A program made the position numbers and the translations under genes. The notes under the pieces are model-generated. The model did not search any database, was not told where the DNA came from, and worked only from the letters and a program-made list of their open reading frames with translations. DNA of 64,000 nt, taken from contig NZ_SNWA01000001.1 in assembly GCF_004361815.1 (NCBI RefSeq), positions 4,154,001 through 4,218,000 on the forward strand, read 5' to 3'. Positions 28,145 to 36,488 of this stretch are shown here, piece after piece; position 1 is the first letter of the stretch, and each line of letters starts with the position of its first letter. This DNA comes from Paraburkholderia sp. BL10I2N1 (lineage in GTDB: Bacteria > Pseudomonadota > Gammaproteobacteria > Burkholderiales > Burkholderiaceae).

Positions 28145-28678
28145 TCACAGCAGTTCGTATGTTTTGACGATCGAAAGCCCGCTGCGCAGGCGGCGCACGT
28201 TTCCCGACTGAGCATGGCTGCCGCGCTGGCTGCACGAAAGACCGATGAAGGGCACGCCGTGCTCGAGAAAAGGACCTTCAGTCTTGCGAAAACCAAACTG
28301 CTCGTAAAAGCTCCTCAGTCCGACGGGTGCGGTCACCCGGATCAGGCGTCCCGGCCAACGCTCCGCAATGGCGCTCAATGCCCGCTCGATCAGCAATTCG
28401 GCCGTGCCATCGCCGCGTCTCGCGGGACTGGTCAGTATCTTGTCGATCACCACTTCCGGATCTTCCTCGTCTCCCGGACGAAGCCGCGCATAAGCCAGCA
28501 CCGGCATCGGCAGGCAGATGTCCTGCATCGCAAACAGATGCAGCGCGGTTTCGTCGTGGCCATCGGCGTCGAGACAAACGTGCGCCTGTTCGACGACGAA
28601 CACAGCACTTCGCGCCCGCATGATCAGATACAGTTCTCGCGGTGTGAGCTGTTCAAATTCGAGCGTTTTCCAGTTCAT
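28145..28678 (-). CDS. elaA: ElaA-type GNAT acetyltransferase
   Basis: A GNAT-fold N-acetyltransferase of 177 residues resembling E. coli ElaA, whose substrate is not known. The N-terminus MNWKTLEFEQLTPRELY and the core ARSAVFVVEQ with LDADGHDETALHLF match that family. The acetyl-CoA loop is the degenerate ARRGDGTAELL, and SFYEQFGFRKTEGPFLEHG is the usual GNAT C-terminal part. Starts at 28690 or 28732 are possible; I choose MNWK by similarity to ElaA. It is a single gene next to, but divergent from, the carrier-protein operon. Confidence 0.8.
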   Translation of the reverse strand: MNWKTLEFEQLTPRELYLIMRARSAVFVVEQAHVCLDADGHDETALHLFAMQDICLPMPVLAYARLRPGDEEDPEVVIDKILTSPARRGDGTAELLIERALSAIAERWPGRLIRVTAPVGLRSFYEQFGFRKTEGPFLEHGVPFIGLSCSQRGSHAQSGNVRRLRSGLSIVKTYELL

Positions 28679-28957
28679 CACAGAGTCCATTATCGAAATT
28701 CGACGGGAACATGGCTGTTCGCATGGAAACAAGGTACGCCGCCGAACCTCCAGATTCAGTGCGGCACCGCACTGACGATACCGGGTCGCGATCCGTTAAA
28801 TACCGACAACCAGCGACGTATGCGGCTGCTGCAGCGCGATCAGCCGGATACGTGACTGGTGAAGGACCACCGGCGACGCTGAAGCCGCCTCGTCAGGCAC
28901 GAGGCCAGGACTCAGAAAACACTGCACAGCTCTATCTCCTCAAGGGAGCGCCTCACT

Positions 28958-29209
28958 ATGAAAACAGCATTGCGACGCATTCTTTCCGAATCGGCCCGTC
29001 TCGATGTGCCGCCGGACACGCTGGCTGACGACGCCGACCTTTACGCGGCCGGCCTGTCGTCACTGGCGACCGTGCACCTGATGCTGGCGATCGAAGACGA
29101 ATTCGGCATCGAGATTCCCGACCGGATGCTGACGCGCCGCCTGTTCTCCAGCATCGATTCACTGTCCGCCGCGGTCAGCGAATTGCAGCAGGCAAAGGCG
29201 GCAGCATGA
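28958..29209 (+). CDS. Stand-alone acyl/amino-acyl carrier protein
   Basis: An 83-residue acidic helical protein with a carrier-protein fold: DDADLYAAGLSSL contains the probable phosphopantetheine attachment Ser35, and AIEDEFGIEIPD is the recognition helix. The usual GxDS motif reads GLSS here, so the Asp before the Ser is Ser. The start follows AAGGGAG. The ATG of the flavoprotein gene overlaps its stop (ATGA). With an amino acid:carrier-protein ligase two genes downstream, it is most likely the protein that receives an activated amino acid, not the fatty-acid ACP. Confidence 0.85.
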   Translation: MKTALRRILSESARLDVPPDTLADDADLYAAGLSSLATVHLMLAIEDEFGIEIPDRMLTRRLFSSIDSLSAAVSELQQAKAAA

Positions 29210-30471
29210 ACGCCCCGCTGATGCAGGAGGCCATCGCGCCAGTCGCCGAAGCGGCCACGCCCGCCGCCACCCTGGCCGCCGTGGAACCCGAATCCGGCTG
29301 GCGCGCCGCCGCGCAGCGCTGCGCCCAGATCGCCGCGCAACACGCCGATCCGGTCGACCGGCAGGCGCGCTTTCCAGTCGAAGCCTTCGACGCGCTGAAG
29401 CGCGAACGTCTGCTGTCGGCGATGGTGCCGGCGCGCTTCGGCGGCGCGGGACTCTCGCTCGCGGACGTCGCCTCGATATGCGAGATCCTCGCCCAGGGCT
29501 GCGCCTCGACCGCCATGGTGTACGCGATGCACCAGATCCAGGTCGCCTGCATCGAGGAGCACGGCAGCGACACGCCGTGGCACCAGAACCTGCTCACGCA
29601 GCTGGTCGAGCAGCAGTGGCTCCTCGCATCGGCTACGTCTGAAGAAACCATCGGCGGCAACATGCGCACCAGCGCCTGTGCAGTCGAACTCGACGGCGAG
29701 CTCTTTCGCATCGAAAAGCTCGCTCCGACGATTTCGTACGGCGCACACGCGGACGGCATCCTCGTCACCGCGCGGCGCACGGCCGAATCGGCGGCGGCGG
29801 ACCAGGTGCTGATCGTCGCGCTGCGCGATGAGACGGAGCTCGAAAAACGCGGCGGCTGGGACTCGATGGGCATGCGCGGCACCTGCAGCGAAGGCTTCCG
29901 CCTCGTCGCCACCGGGCTTGCCGAACAGATCCTGCCGACGCCTTTCGCCGATATCGCCGACCAGACCATGCTGCCCGTCTCGCATACGCTGTGGGCCGCT
30001 GTCTGGACCGGCGTGGCAGCCGATGCGGTGAACCGCGCGAAGGCCTTTTTCCGGGCTCAGGCGCGCTCGAAGCCGGGTTCGGTGCCTCCGGCAGGCATGC
30101 GTCTCGCTGAGGCTGTGGGCCTGCTGCAGATGATGCAGGCGCGCCTGTCGGTCGCACTCGATGCCGCGCGTGCCGCGCATCGGGCGAAACACGGCGCCTC
30201 GCAGGCCGACGCGCCACTCTCGGCGATGCTCGGCTTCGCGTCGGACATGAATACGCTGAAGACGAGCATCTCGTCGACGGCGCTGCTCGTCGTTCAGGAA
30301 GTGTTGATGATCTGCGGCATGGCCGGCTACAAGAACGGTACGGAATACAGCGTGGGCCGCCATCTGCGCGACCTGCACTCCGCGCCGCTGATGATCAACA
30401 ACGACCGTATTGCACAAAACACAGCGAGCCTGCTGCTGGCGCAGCGTCCGGCCGCCCCGGGGAGAGCCTGA
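29206..30471 (+). CDS. Acyl-CoA dehydrogenase-like flavoprotein of a carrier-protein operon
   Basis: A 421-residue flavoprotein with the acyl-CoA dehydrogenase fold: N-terminal helices (RERLLSAMVPARFGGAGLS), a middle beta domain and C-terminal helices. The region that normally holds a catalytic Glu and an EGTN-like tail reads LMINNDRIAQNTASLLL, with no obvious Glu. The enzyme may therefore act as a carrier-protein-specific oxidase, a monooxygenase or a divergent dehydrogenase instead of a beta-oxidation enzyme. Translationally coupled to the carrier protein by ATGA. Likely substrate is the aminoacyl thioester on that carrier; this is inference. Confidence 0.78.
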   Translation: MNAPLMQEAIAPVAEAATPAATLAAVEPESGWRAAAQRCAQIAAQHADPVDRQARFPVEAFDALKRERLLSAMVPARFGGAGLSLADVASICEILAQGCASTAMVYAMHQIQVACIEEHGSDTPWHQNLLTQLVEQQWLLASATSEETIGGNMRTSACAVELDGELFRIEKLAPTISYGAHADGILVTARRTAESAAADQVLIVALRDETELEKRGGWDSMGMRGTCSEGFRLVATGLAEQILPTPFADIADQTMLPVSHTLWAAVWTGVAADAVNRAKAFFRAQARSKPGSVPPAGMRLAEAVGLLQMMQARLSVALDAARAAHRAKHGASQADAPLSAMLGFASDMNTLKTSISSTALLVVQEVLMICGMAGYKNGTEYSVGRHLRDLHSAPLMINNDRIAQNTASLLLAQRPAAPGRA

Positions 30472-30472
30472 C

Positions 30473-31504
30473 ATGAACACGATGACCGACACGGCAGCGC
30501 TGGCGGCAGCGAATCCCGACGAGACACCGGCCGCGCCGACCTTTCGCGATGAACTGCTCGCAAAAGGCATCCTGATCGATACCGGTGAAAACGGTCTGTA
30601 TGGCCGCAGCCAGGTGTTCGAAGACGTCGTCGACCGCCTCAACGTTGCGATCACGCATCTCGGCGCGGACCAGCAGCCTGAAGTGCTGCGTTTCCCGCCC
30701 GCGATGCGCCGCACCGATTTCGAGGACAGCGAGTACCTGAAGAGCTTTCCGGATCTCGCCGGCACGATCCACTCTTTCTGCGGCAATGATGCCGGTCAGC
30801 AACGCCTGTTGCGCTGCCTCGACGATGCGATGGAGCGAAGCGACGACGACCGCGACACCGAATGGATGTCGCAGCAAAAACCGACCCGCGTCGTGCTGAC
30901 GCCGGCCGCGTGCTATCCGATCTATCCGGTAATGGCGAGGCGCGGGCCGATGCCTGCCAATGGCCGGACCATCGACGTGCTGTCGTACTGCTTCCGGCAC
31001 GAACCGTCGCTGGATCCGGCGCGCATGCAAATGTTCCGTCAACGCGAATACGTGCGCCTCGGCAACGCCGAACAGGTGATGGCGTTCCGCCAGATGTGGA
31101 TCGAACGCGGATCGCTGCTCGTCACGCTGCTGCAGCTGCCGGTCGATGTCGATCTCGCCAACGATCCGTTCTTCGGCCGCGGCGGCAAGATCATCGCCGA
31201 CAGCCAGCGCGCGCAGGCGCTCAAGTTCGAGCTGCTGATCCCGGTCGCCAATGCGCAAAGCAAGACCGCGTGCCTGTCGTTCAACTATCACATGGACCAC
31301 TTCGGCGCGATCTGGAAGATCGAATGCGAGGACGGGTCCGTCGCGCATACCGGCTGCGTGGGCTTCGGCATGGAGCGGATCACGCTTGCGCTGTTCCGTC
31401 ATCACGGGCTCGACGTGAACGCGTGGCCTGACGATGTACGCGCGCTGCTGTGGGGCGATACGAAGGCGCGTGTCGCTCACGGTCTGGCTGGAGGGGCCGT
31501 ATGA
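30473..31504 (+). CDS. Amino acid:[carrier protein] ligase (class II aaRS-like)
   Basis: A 343-residue relative of the catalytic core of atypical seryl-tRNA synthetases without a tRNA-binding arm. Such enzymes, characterised from Bradyrhizobium and Agrobacterium, adenylate glycine or alanine and transfer it to a carrier protein. Visible are motif 2 (CFRHEPSLDPARMQMFRQRE) and motif 3 (GFGMERITLALFRHHG). Cys147, Glu192 and Cys295 are spaced 45 and 148 residues, the spacing I recall for the zinc ligands Cys131/Glu176/Cys279 of the Bradyrhizobium enzyme. The start follows GGGGAGAG and the stop overlaps the next ATG. Its carrier is probably the protein at 28958. Confidence 0.88.
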   Translation: MNTMTDTAALAAANPDETPAAPTFRDELLAKGILIDTGENGLYGRSQVFEDVVDRLNVAITHLGADQQPEVLRFPPAMRRTDFEDSEYLKSFPDLAGTIHSFCGNDAGQQRLLRCLDDAMERSDDDRDTEWMSQQKPTRVVLTPAACYPIYPVMARRGPMPANGRTIDVLSYCFRHEPSLDPARMQMFRQREYVRLGNAEQVMAFRQMWIERGSLLVTLLQLPVDVDLANDPFFGRGGKIIADSQRAQALKFELLIPVANAQSKTACLSFNYHMDHFGAIWKIECEDGSVAHTGCVGFGMERITLALFRHHGLDVNAWPDDVRALLWGDTKARVAHGLAGGAV

Positions 31505-32571
31505 ACTCGCCGCTCACGACCGTCTGGAACAACCCGGCGGTGGCCGCGCCACCGCCTGCGCCGGCTTTCGCCGGGACCCTCGCGCCGGTGAGCCCGGTCA
31601 TCGTGCCCGCCCGCCCGGCGCGCGATCATGCGTCGCACGCACTGCATCAGGGTGACCGGGTCTGGCAGGAAACCAACTGCTATGTCGACCTCTGGATCGA
31701 ACTGCTGCACGGCTTCGGCCTCGATCCGCGCGCGGCGTTCGGCTTTACCGTGACGCAGGACTTCGAAGGCGATCAGTTCACCTTCTTCAAGTTTCCGCTC
31801 GAAGATATCGAGCGCCTGTACGGCACGCAGGTGCAGGAGCTTGCGATCTACGATTCGCTCGAAGACCGCGTGCTCGCGCAAACGCTGCGCGGCCATACGG
31901 TGCTCGTCGAAGTCGACGGCTACTATCTGCCGAACACGCGCGCCACCTCGTATCGCCGCGAACACCCGAAGACGACGGTGGGCATCGACTTCATCGATCC
32001 GTCCGCGCGGCGGCTCGGCTATTTCCACAATACCGGCTACCACACGCTGGACGGCGAAGACTACGACGGCGTGTTCCGCAAGCTGCCGCAGTTCGCGGGC
32101 AAGCCCGACCTGCTGTTCCCTTATGTCGAGTTCGCCAAGCAGGTACGCCCGGCCCTGGAAGGCACCGCCCTCGCCGAAGCGTCGGCGGACCTGCTGTGCG
32201 CGCATCTGGCGCGCCGGCCGCTGCGCAATCCCGTTACGGAATGGCGGACCGCGTTTCCGGCCCATCTGGACATGCTGCTCGAACGCGGCGAGCCGTTCTT
32301 CCATCCCTATTCGTTCAACCTGATGCGGCAGCTCGGCGCAAACTTCGAGTTTCTGTCGAAGTATCTGCTGTGGCTCAAGGCCCAGGGTTTCGCGATGCCC
32401 GATACGATTCCCGCGTCGGCGCAGACGATCGCATCGGAGGCGATGGTGATGCAGTTCCGCCTCGTGCGGGCCATGGCGCGCGGTCGCCGCGATACGTGCG
32501 ACGACTGCTTCGACGTGCTCGAAGCAGCCTATGAAGACACGTTGCCGCCGCTCGCCGCGCTTGCGCTGTGA
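31501..32571 (+). CDS. DUF1839-family protein
   Basis: A 356-residue soluble protein of the DUF1839 type, commonly seen beside amino acid:carrier-protein ligases and without an established function. The body begins at HQGDRVWQETNCYVDLWIEL. It includes conserved-looking TQDFEGDQFTFFKF, EVDGYYLPNT and TVGIDFIDP segments, giving many Asp/His/Tyr residues that could form an active site. About 45 Pro/Ala-rich residues precede the body. The ATG overlaps the ligase stop (ATGA). Its coupling suggests a step on, or release of, the aminoacyl carrier product. Confidence 0.8.
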   Translation: MNSPLTTVWNNPAVAAPPPAPAFAGTLAPVSPVIVPARPARDHASHALHQGDRVWQETNCYVDLWIELLHGFGLDPRAAFGFTVTQDFEGDQFTFFKFPLEDIERLYGTQVQELAIYDSLEDRVLAQTLRGHTVLVEVDGYYLPNTRATSYRREHPKTTVGIDFIDPSARRLGYFHNTGYHTLDGEDYDGVFRKLPQFAGKPDLLFPYVEFAKQVRPALEGTALAEASADLLCAHLARRPLRNPVTEWRTAFPAHLDMLLERGEPFFHPYSFNLMRQLGANFEFLSKYLLWLKAQGFAMPDTIPASAQTIASEAMVMQFRLVRAMARGRRDTCDDCFDVLEAAYEDTLPPLAALAL

Positions 32572-32595
32572 TGCGATGCATCGTCGGAATTCACC

Positions 32596-35127
32596 GTGCG
32601 AGCCTTGTTGAACGACCGCTCTGATCTTGCGCCGCACGGCGCCCGTGAGCAGTTCCCGACCGGCGGCACGCATGCGGACGGTGTCTGGCCGCGCCCCCTC
32701 GGGCACGGCTGGCAGTGCGTGACGACGAAGGCCGGCGCGTGCGCCTTGCCGTCCGCGTTACCCGCCGACGGCTGGCTGGTGGCTCCGGTGCCGGGCACGG
32801 TCGCGTCGGCGTGGCGCTCTGCGGGTAAGCTCGATTCCGAACGGCCGCCGCCCTTTGCGTTCGACGATCACTGGTACCGCCTGCCGCTTGCGGGCAACGG
32901 TACGCAGCGATTGCGTCTGCACGGTCTTGCTACGCTTGCCGAGGTCTGGCTCGACGACCAGAAGCTCCTCATGTCCGATTCGATGTTCGTCGCGCACGAC
33001 GTCGAATTTGAACTGAGTGGTGAAGCTACGCTCTCGCTGTGCTTCCGTTCGCTCGCGCCTCTGCTCGCCGCGCGTCGTTCGCGTGCGCGCTGGCGGCCGC
33101 GACTCGTCACGCCGCCGACACTGCGCAACGTCCGCACGACGCTGCTCGGTTACATGCCGGGCTGGTGTCCGCCGTTGCAGGCGGTCGGTCCGTGGCGCCC
33201 CGTGGAACTGCTAGGCAGCGCGCCCCACGCATTCGACACCGTCGACCTGCGCACCCATCTGGACGGCGACGACGGTATCGTTTCTGTAACGATCTGTTTT
33301 GTCCATCCGCACGCCGACACGACATCCGCGTCGTTAAATTGCGGGGACGTCCGTTCGTCTCTTCAGTGGACCGATGCGCACACGCTCAGCGGTTCGTTAC
33401 GTTTGCCCTACGCCGAGCGGTGGTGGCCGCACACGCATGGTGTGCCGAAACTGCACGCCGTAGCGCTGCAGCTTGGCGGCGAATCGTTCGCGCTCGGCGA
33501 CGTCGGCTTTCGTTCGATCGATGTCGCACGCGGCGCCGATGGCGATGGTTTTACCCTGCTTGTCAACGGCACGCCGGTGTTCTGCCGCGGCGCCTGCTGG
33601 ACGAGCGCCGATCTCGCGACGCTCGCCGGCACGCCGGAACAACTCGCACAGACCTTCTCGCTCGCACGCGATGCGGGGATGAACATGCTGCGTGTGGGCG
33701 GCACGATGGTGTACGAGTCGGACACGTTCTACCGGCTCGCCGACGCATACGGCATGCTCGTGTGGCAGGACTTCGCCTTCGCGAACTTCGACTATCCGAC
33801 CGACGACGACTTCGTCGCGAGCATCACCCGCGAAGCGACGCAGTTTCTCGCGCGCACACGGCGTTTCGCGTCGCTCGCGGTACTGTGCGGCGGCAGCGAA
33901 GTCGACCAGCAGGCGGCGATGTTCGGCCTGCCCACTTCGATGCGCGCGCAACCGCTCTTCACGGAGCGCCTGCCTGGCATCGTCGAGCGCGAACGTCCGG
34001 ACGTGCCCTATGTGAGCAATTCGCCGTCCGGCGGCGTCTGGCCGTTCTCGACGCGCACCGGCATCACACACTACTACGGCGTCGGTGCGTATCAACGACC
34101 GCTCGATGACGTGCGCCGCTCGCAGGTCCGTTTCGCCGCCGAATGTCTCGCGTTCGCGAACGTCCCCGACGACGCCACGCTGCACGACGCAACCGGCACG
34201 ATCCATCTGCACGATCCGCGCTGGAAGGCCGCCGTGCCGCGCGACCCAGGCGCCGGCTGGGACTTCGACGACGTGCGCGACCACTACCTGCATACACTCT
34301 ACGGAATCGAACCGGCGCGGTTGCGCTATGAAGATCCGCGGCGTTACCTGGATCTGTCGCGCGCGGTGATTGCCGAACTGATGACCGACGTGTTCGCTGA
34401 ATGGCGCCGCCACGGCTCGCCGTGCGGCGGCGGTCTCGTCTGGCAGCTTCAGGACCTGAAGGCCGGTGCGGGCTGGGGCCTCATCGACGCGCTGGGACGC
34501 CCTAAAAGCGCCTGGCACGCCCTTTCGCAGGTGCTGCAACCCATCCAGGTCGTCATCATCGACGAAGGGCTGAACGGCCTCGATCTGCATCTGATCAATG
34601 AGACAGCCGATACGTTATCGTTGCAGCTGGATCTCGTCTGCCTGCGCGATGGCACCGTCAACGTCGTGTCGGCCACCCGCGCCGTCGAATTGCTGCCGCA
34701 CAGCACGCAGTGCATCCCGGCGGCGGACTGCCTCGGGCAGTTCTTCGATTTCACCTGTGCGTACCGCTTCGGCCCGCGCGCACACGATGTAACGATTGCC
34801 ACGCTGCGCGATCCGGCAAGCGGAACGATCTGCTCGGAAGCGTTCCATCTGCCGCAGCGCCATGCGCTCGAACGGCATGACCTCGGCCTCACCGCCACGC
34901 CTGAAGCCATGCCGCACGGCTGGCAGCTCGTCATCGAGTCGCGCCGTTTCGCACGCTTCGTCCATATTGCGGATGCGCACTACCGCGCAGGCCGCGACTG
35001 GTTTCATCTGCCGCCCAACCGTCCGGTCAGGATCACGCTGCTGCCGCTCAACGCGGGCGAAACAACCGCAGCACCCGACGGCGAAGTGCGGGCGATCAAT
35101 TCAGCCGCCCCCGTCTTCTACCGCTGA
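32596..35127 (+). CDS. GH2-family glycosidase, beta-mannosidase-like
   Basis: An 843-residue protein with the GH2 layout: N-terminal jelly-roll (FDDHWYRLPLAG, AEVWLDD), immunoglobulin-like domain and TIM barrel. Barrel motifs include RVGGTMVYESDTFYRLADAYG and GMLVWQDFAFANFDYP, close to beta-mannosidases. The probable acid/base is E435 (CGGSEVDQQ) and the nucleophile E516 (FAAECLAF), so both catalytic carboxylates are present. There is no signal peptide. It starts with GTG 24 bp after the DUF1839 gene and is the last gene of the operon. A glycosidase with an aminoacyl-carrier system is unexpected; substrate unknown. Confidence 0.75.
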   Translation: MRALLNDRSDLAPHGAREQFPTGGTHADGVWPRPLGHGWQCVTTKAGACALPSALPADGWLVAPVPGTVASAWRSAGKLDSERPPPFAFDDHWYRLPLAGNGTQRLRLHGLATLAEVWLDDQKLLMSDSMFVAHDVEFELSGEATLSLCFRSLAPLLAARRSRARWRPRLVTPPTLRNVRTTLLGYMPGWCPPLQAVGPWRPVELLGSAPHAFDTVDLRTHLDGDDGIVSVTICFVHPHADTTSASLNCGDVRSSLQWTDAHTLSGSLRLPYAERWWPHTHGVPKLHAVALQLGGESFALGDVGFRSIDVARGADGDGFTLLVNGTPVFCRGACWTSADLATLAGTPEQLAQTFSLARDAGMNMLRVGGTMVYESDTFYRLADAYGMLVWQDFAFANFDYPTDDDFVASITREATQFLARTRRFASLAVLCGGSEVDQQAAMFGLPTSMRAQPLFTERLPGIVERERPDVPYVSNSPSGGVWPFSTRTGITHYYGVGAYQRPLDDVRRSQVRFAAECLAFANVPDDATLHDATGTIHLHDPRWKAAVPRDPGAGWDFDDVRDHYLHTLYGIEPARLRYEDPRRYLDLSRAVIAELMTDVFAEWRRHGSPCGGGLVWQLQDLKAGAGWGLIDALGRPKSAWHALSQVLQPIQVVIIDEGLNGLDLHLINETADTLSLQLDLVCLRDGTVNVVSATRAVELLPHSTQCIPAADCLGQFFDFTCAYRFGPRAHDVTIATLRDPASGTICSEAFHLPQRHALERHDLGLTATPEAMPHGWQLVIESRRFARFVHIADAHYRAGRDWFHLPPNRPVRITLLPLNAGETTAAPDGEVRAINSAAPVFYR

Positions 35128-35744
35128 TCGCCACGCAATCAAGCACCTCGCGGCGTCAGGATGCGCACCAACACTTGTGCCTTCACCGTTGGTGTCGTCC
35201 CGACACATTTGCCGCCTGGCATCGGTCCTCGTTCCCCAAAAAAGCGATCCGTGCGGTAGCACACGAAGACCATGAACCACTTCTGAATCAATTCCGGTAC
35301 AGCCACTGTTGGTTCGTCAGGGCTGTCGCGACGGGGCGTCTCATGCTCGATCCGCTGCCGCGCCAATCGTTTGCTGACGCCACGAACCCAATCCGATCAA
35401 GGACTTGGCGCAATCACAAATGTCGTCGCTGTTTCGCTTGCCCGTCCGGGACGATGTACAGAATTGAAACAAAAATGCACGTTTTGCCTCACGCCACAAG
35501 ATCGCGTCCATCGCTGCGCCGCACCAGCGTTCATTTTCGGTCCCGCTGGCATGCTCCTCGCTAAATGAGAGGCGCAACATCCAGCGCCGACGCAAACCAG
35601 CTCGATCAATGCGGAAAGCGCGAGGCTACACGGGGCCGGTACTGCGTACTCCTAGCCGCTCACCAGGCGACAGCTATCACGGGACACAGCACTGGGTTAA
35701 AAAAAAGAAGCCGCGTAACGCGCGGCTTCGCGCGAGGACCGATC
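35128..35744. other. 617-bp non-coding stretch upstream of the exopolysaccharide cluster
   Basis: No credible gene was found; short frames here have no family features. It should carry the promoter of the Crp-like gene. Its only clear structure is the hairpin with an A-run at 35699-35729, described separately, immediately before the ribosome-binding site of the next gene. Confidence 0.5.
35699..35729 (-). terminator. Rho-independent terminator facing the minus strand, directly upstream of the Crp-like gene
   Basis: A perfect nine-base stem, GAAGCCGCG at 35707-35715 and CGCGGCTTC at 35721-35729, with a five-base loop. Read on the minus strand it is followed by eight T residues (A-run 35699-35706), a textbook intrinsic terminator. 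No minus-strand gene lies upstream of it, so what it ends is unclear. On the plus strand it would be a leader hairpin ending just before the GAGGA ribosome-binding site. Confidence 0.7.
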
Positions 35745-36479
35745 ATGCTCACCCTTCAATCCGATCTGCACGGCAACCATTTGCTCGGCGCATTGCCGTC
35801 CCATGAGTGGCAGGCGCTGGCTCCCCATCTCGAACTCGTTCATCTGCGCACCGAGCAGTTGCTGTGCGACTCGGGACAGCGCATTCACCACGTCTACTTT
35901 CCGACCACCGCGATCATCTCCCTGCTCTATACGATGGAAGATGGCGGCTCGGTCGAGATCGCAGCAGTCGGCCGCGAAGGCATGACGGGCGTACCCGTCC
36001 TGACCGGCGGCGAAACGATGCCGAACCGCGTGCAGGTGCAATGCGCCGGCTTCGCTTACCGGATGACCGCGCAGGCGCTGAAGGCCCATTTCGCCCGCTC
36101 CGATTTCATGCGCCGCCTGATGCTGCTCTACATGCACGCCCTCCTCACTCAGGTCGCGCAGACGGCAGCCTGCAACCGCCATCATTCGCTCAACAAACAA
36201 TTGTGCCGGTGGCTCCTGATCGAGATCGACCGTGTCGCCACCGACGACCTCGCCGTCACGCAGCAGCTCATCGCGGACATGCTGGGCGTGCGTCGTGAAG
36301 GCATCACGGAAGCCGCGGGCAAGCTGCATAGCGACGGCCTGATCCATCACAGCCGCGGTCACATCCGTGTGCTGGACCGCAAGGGTCTCGAAGCGCGTGC
36401 GTGCGAGTGCTATGGCCTCGTGAAGCGTGAATTCGACCGGCTGCTGCCGCGCCTGCATCAAGCTGAAGCCGTCAGTTAG
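35745..36479 (+). CDS. Crp/Fnr-family transcriptional regulator
   Basis: A 244-residue regulator. An N-terminal cupin-type effector domain (residues about 10-120, with VYFPTTAIISLLY and VGREGMTGVPV) is followed by a dimer helix and a winged helix-turn-helix (TQQLIADMLGVRREGITEA). The effector pocket lacks the canonical cAMP-binding Arg-Ser/Thr motif and there are no clustered N-terminal Cys, so the ligand is not cAMP or an iron-sulfur cluster on this evidence. The ATG follows GAGGA. It lies ten bases before the initiating sugar transferase, so it probably regulates the exopolysaccharide operon and is co-transcribed with it. Confidence 0.85.
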   Translation: MLTLQSDLHGNHLLGALPSHEWQALAPHLELVHLRTEQLLCDSGQRIHHVYFPTTAIISLLYTMEDGGSVEIAAVGREGMTGVPVLTGGETMPNRVQVQCAGFAYRMTAQALKAHFARSDFMRRLMLLYMHALLTQVAQTAACNRHHSLNKQLCRWLLIEIDRVATDDLAVTQQLIADMLGVRREGITEAAGKLHSDGLIHHSRGHIRVLDRKGLEARACECYGLVKREFDRLLPRLHQAEAVS

Positions 36480-36488
36480 AGGACGGCC

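Noticed and set aside
29041..30786. Long minus-strand open frame (581 residues)
   Set aside because: Antisense to the carrier-protein operon; no recognisable domains.
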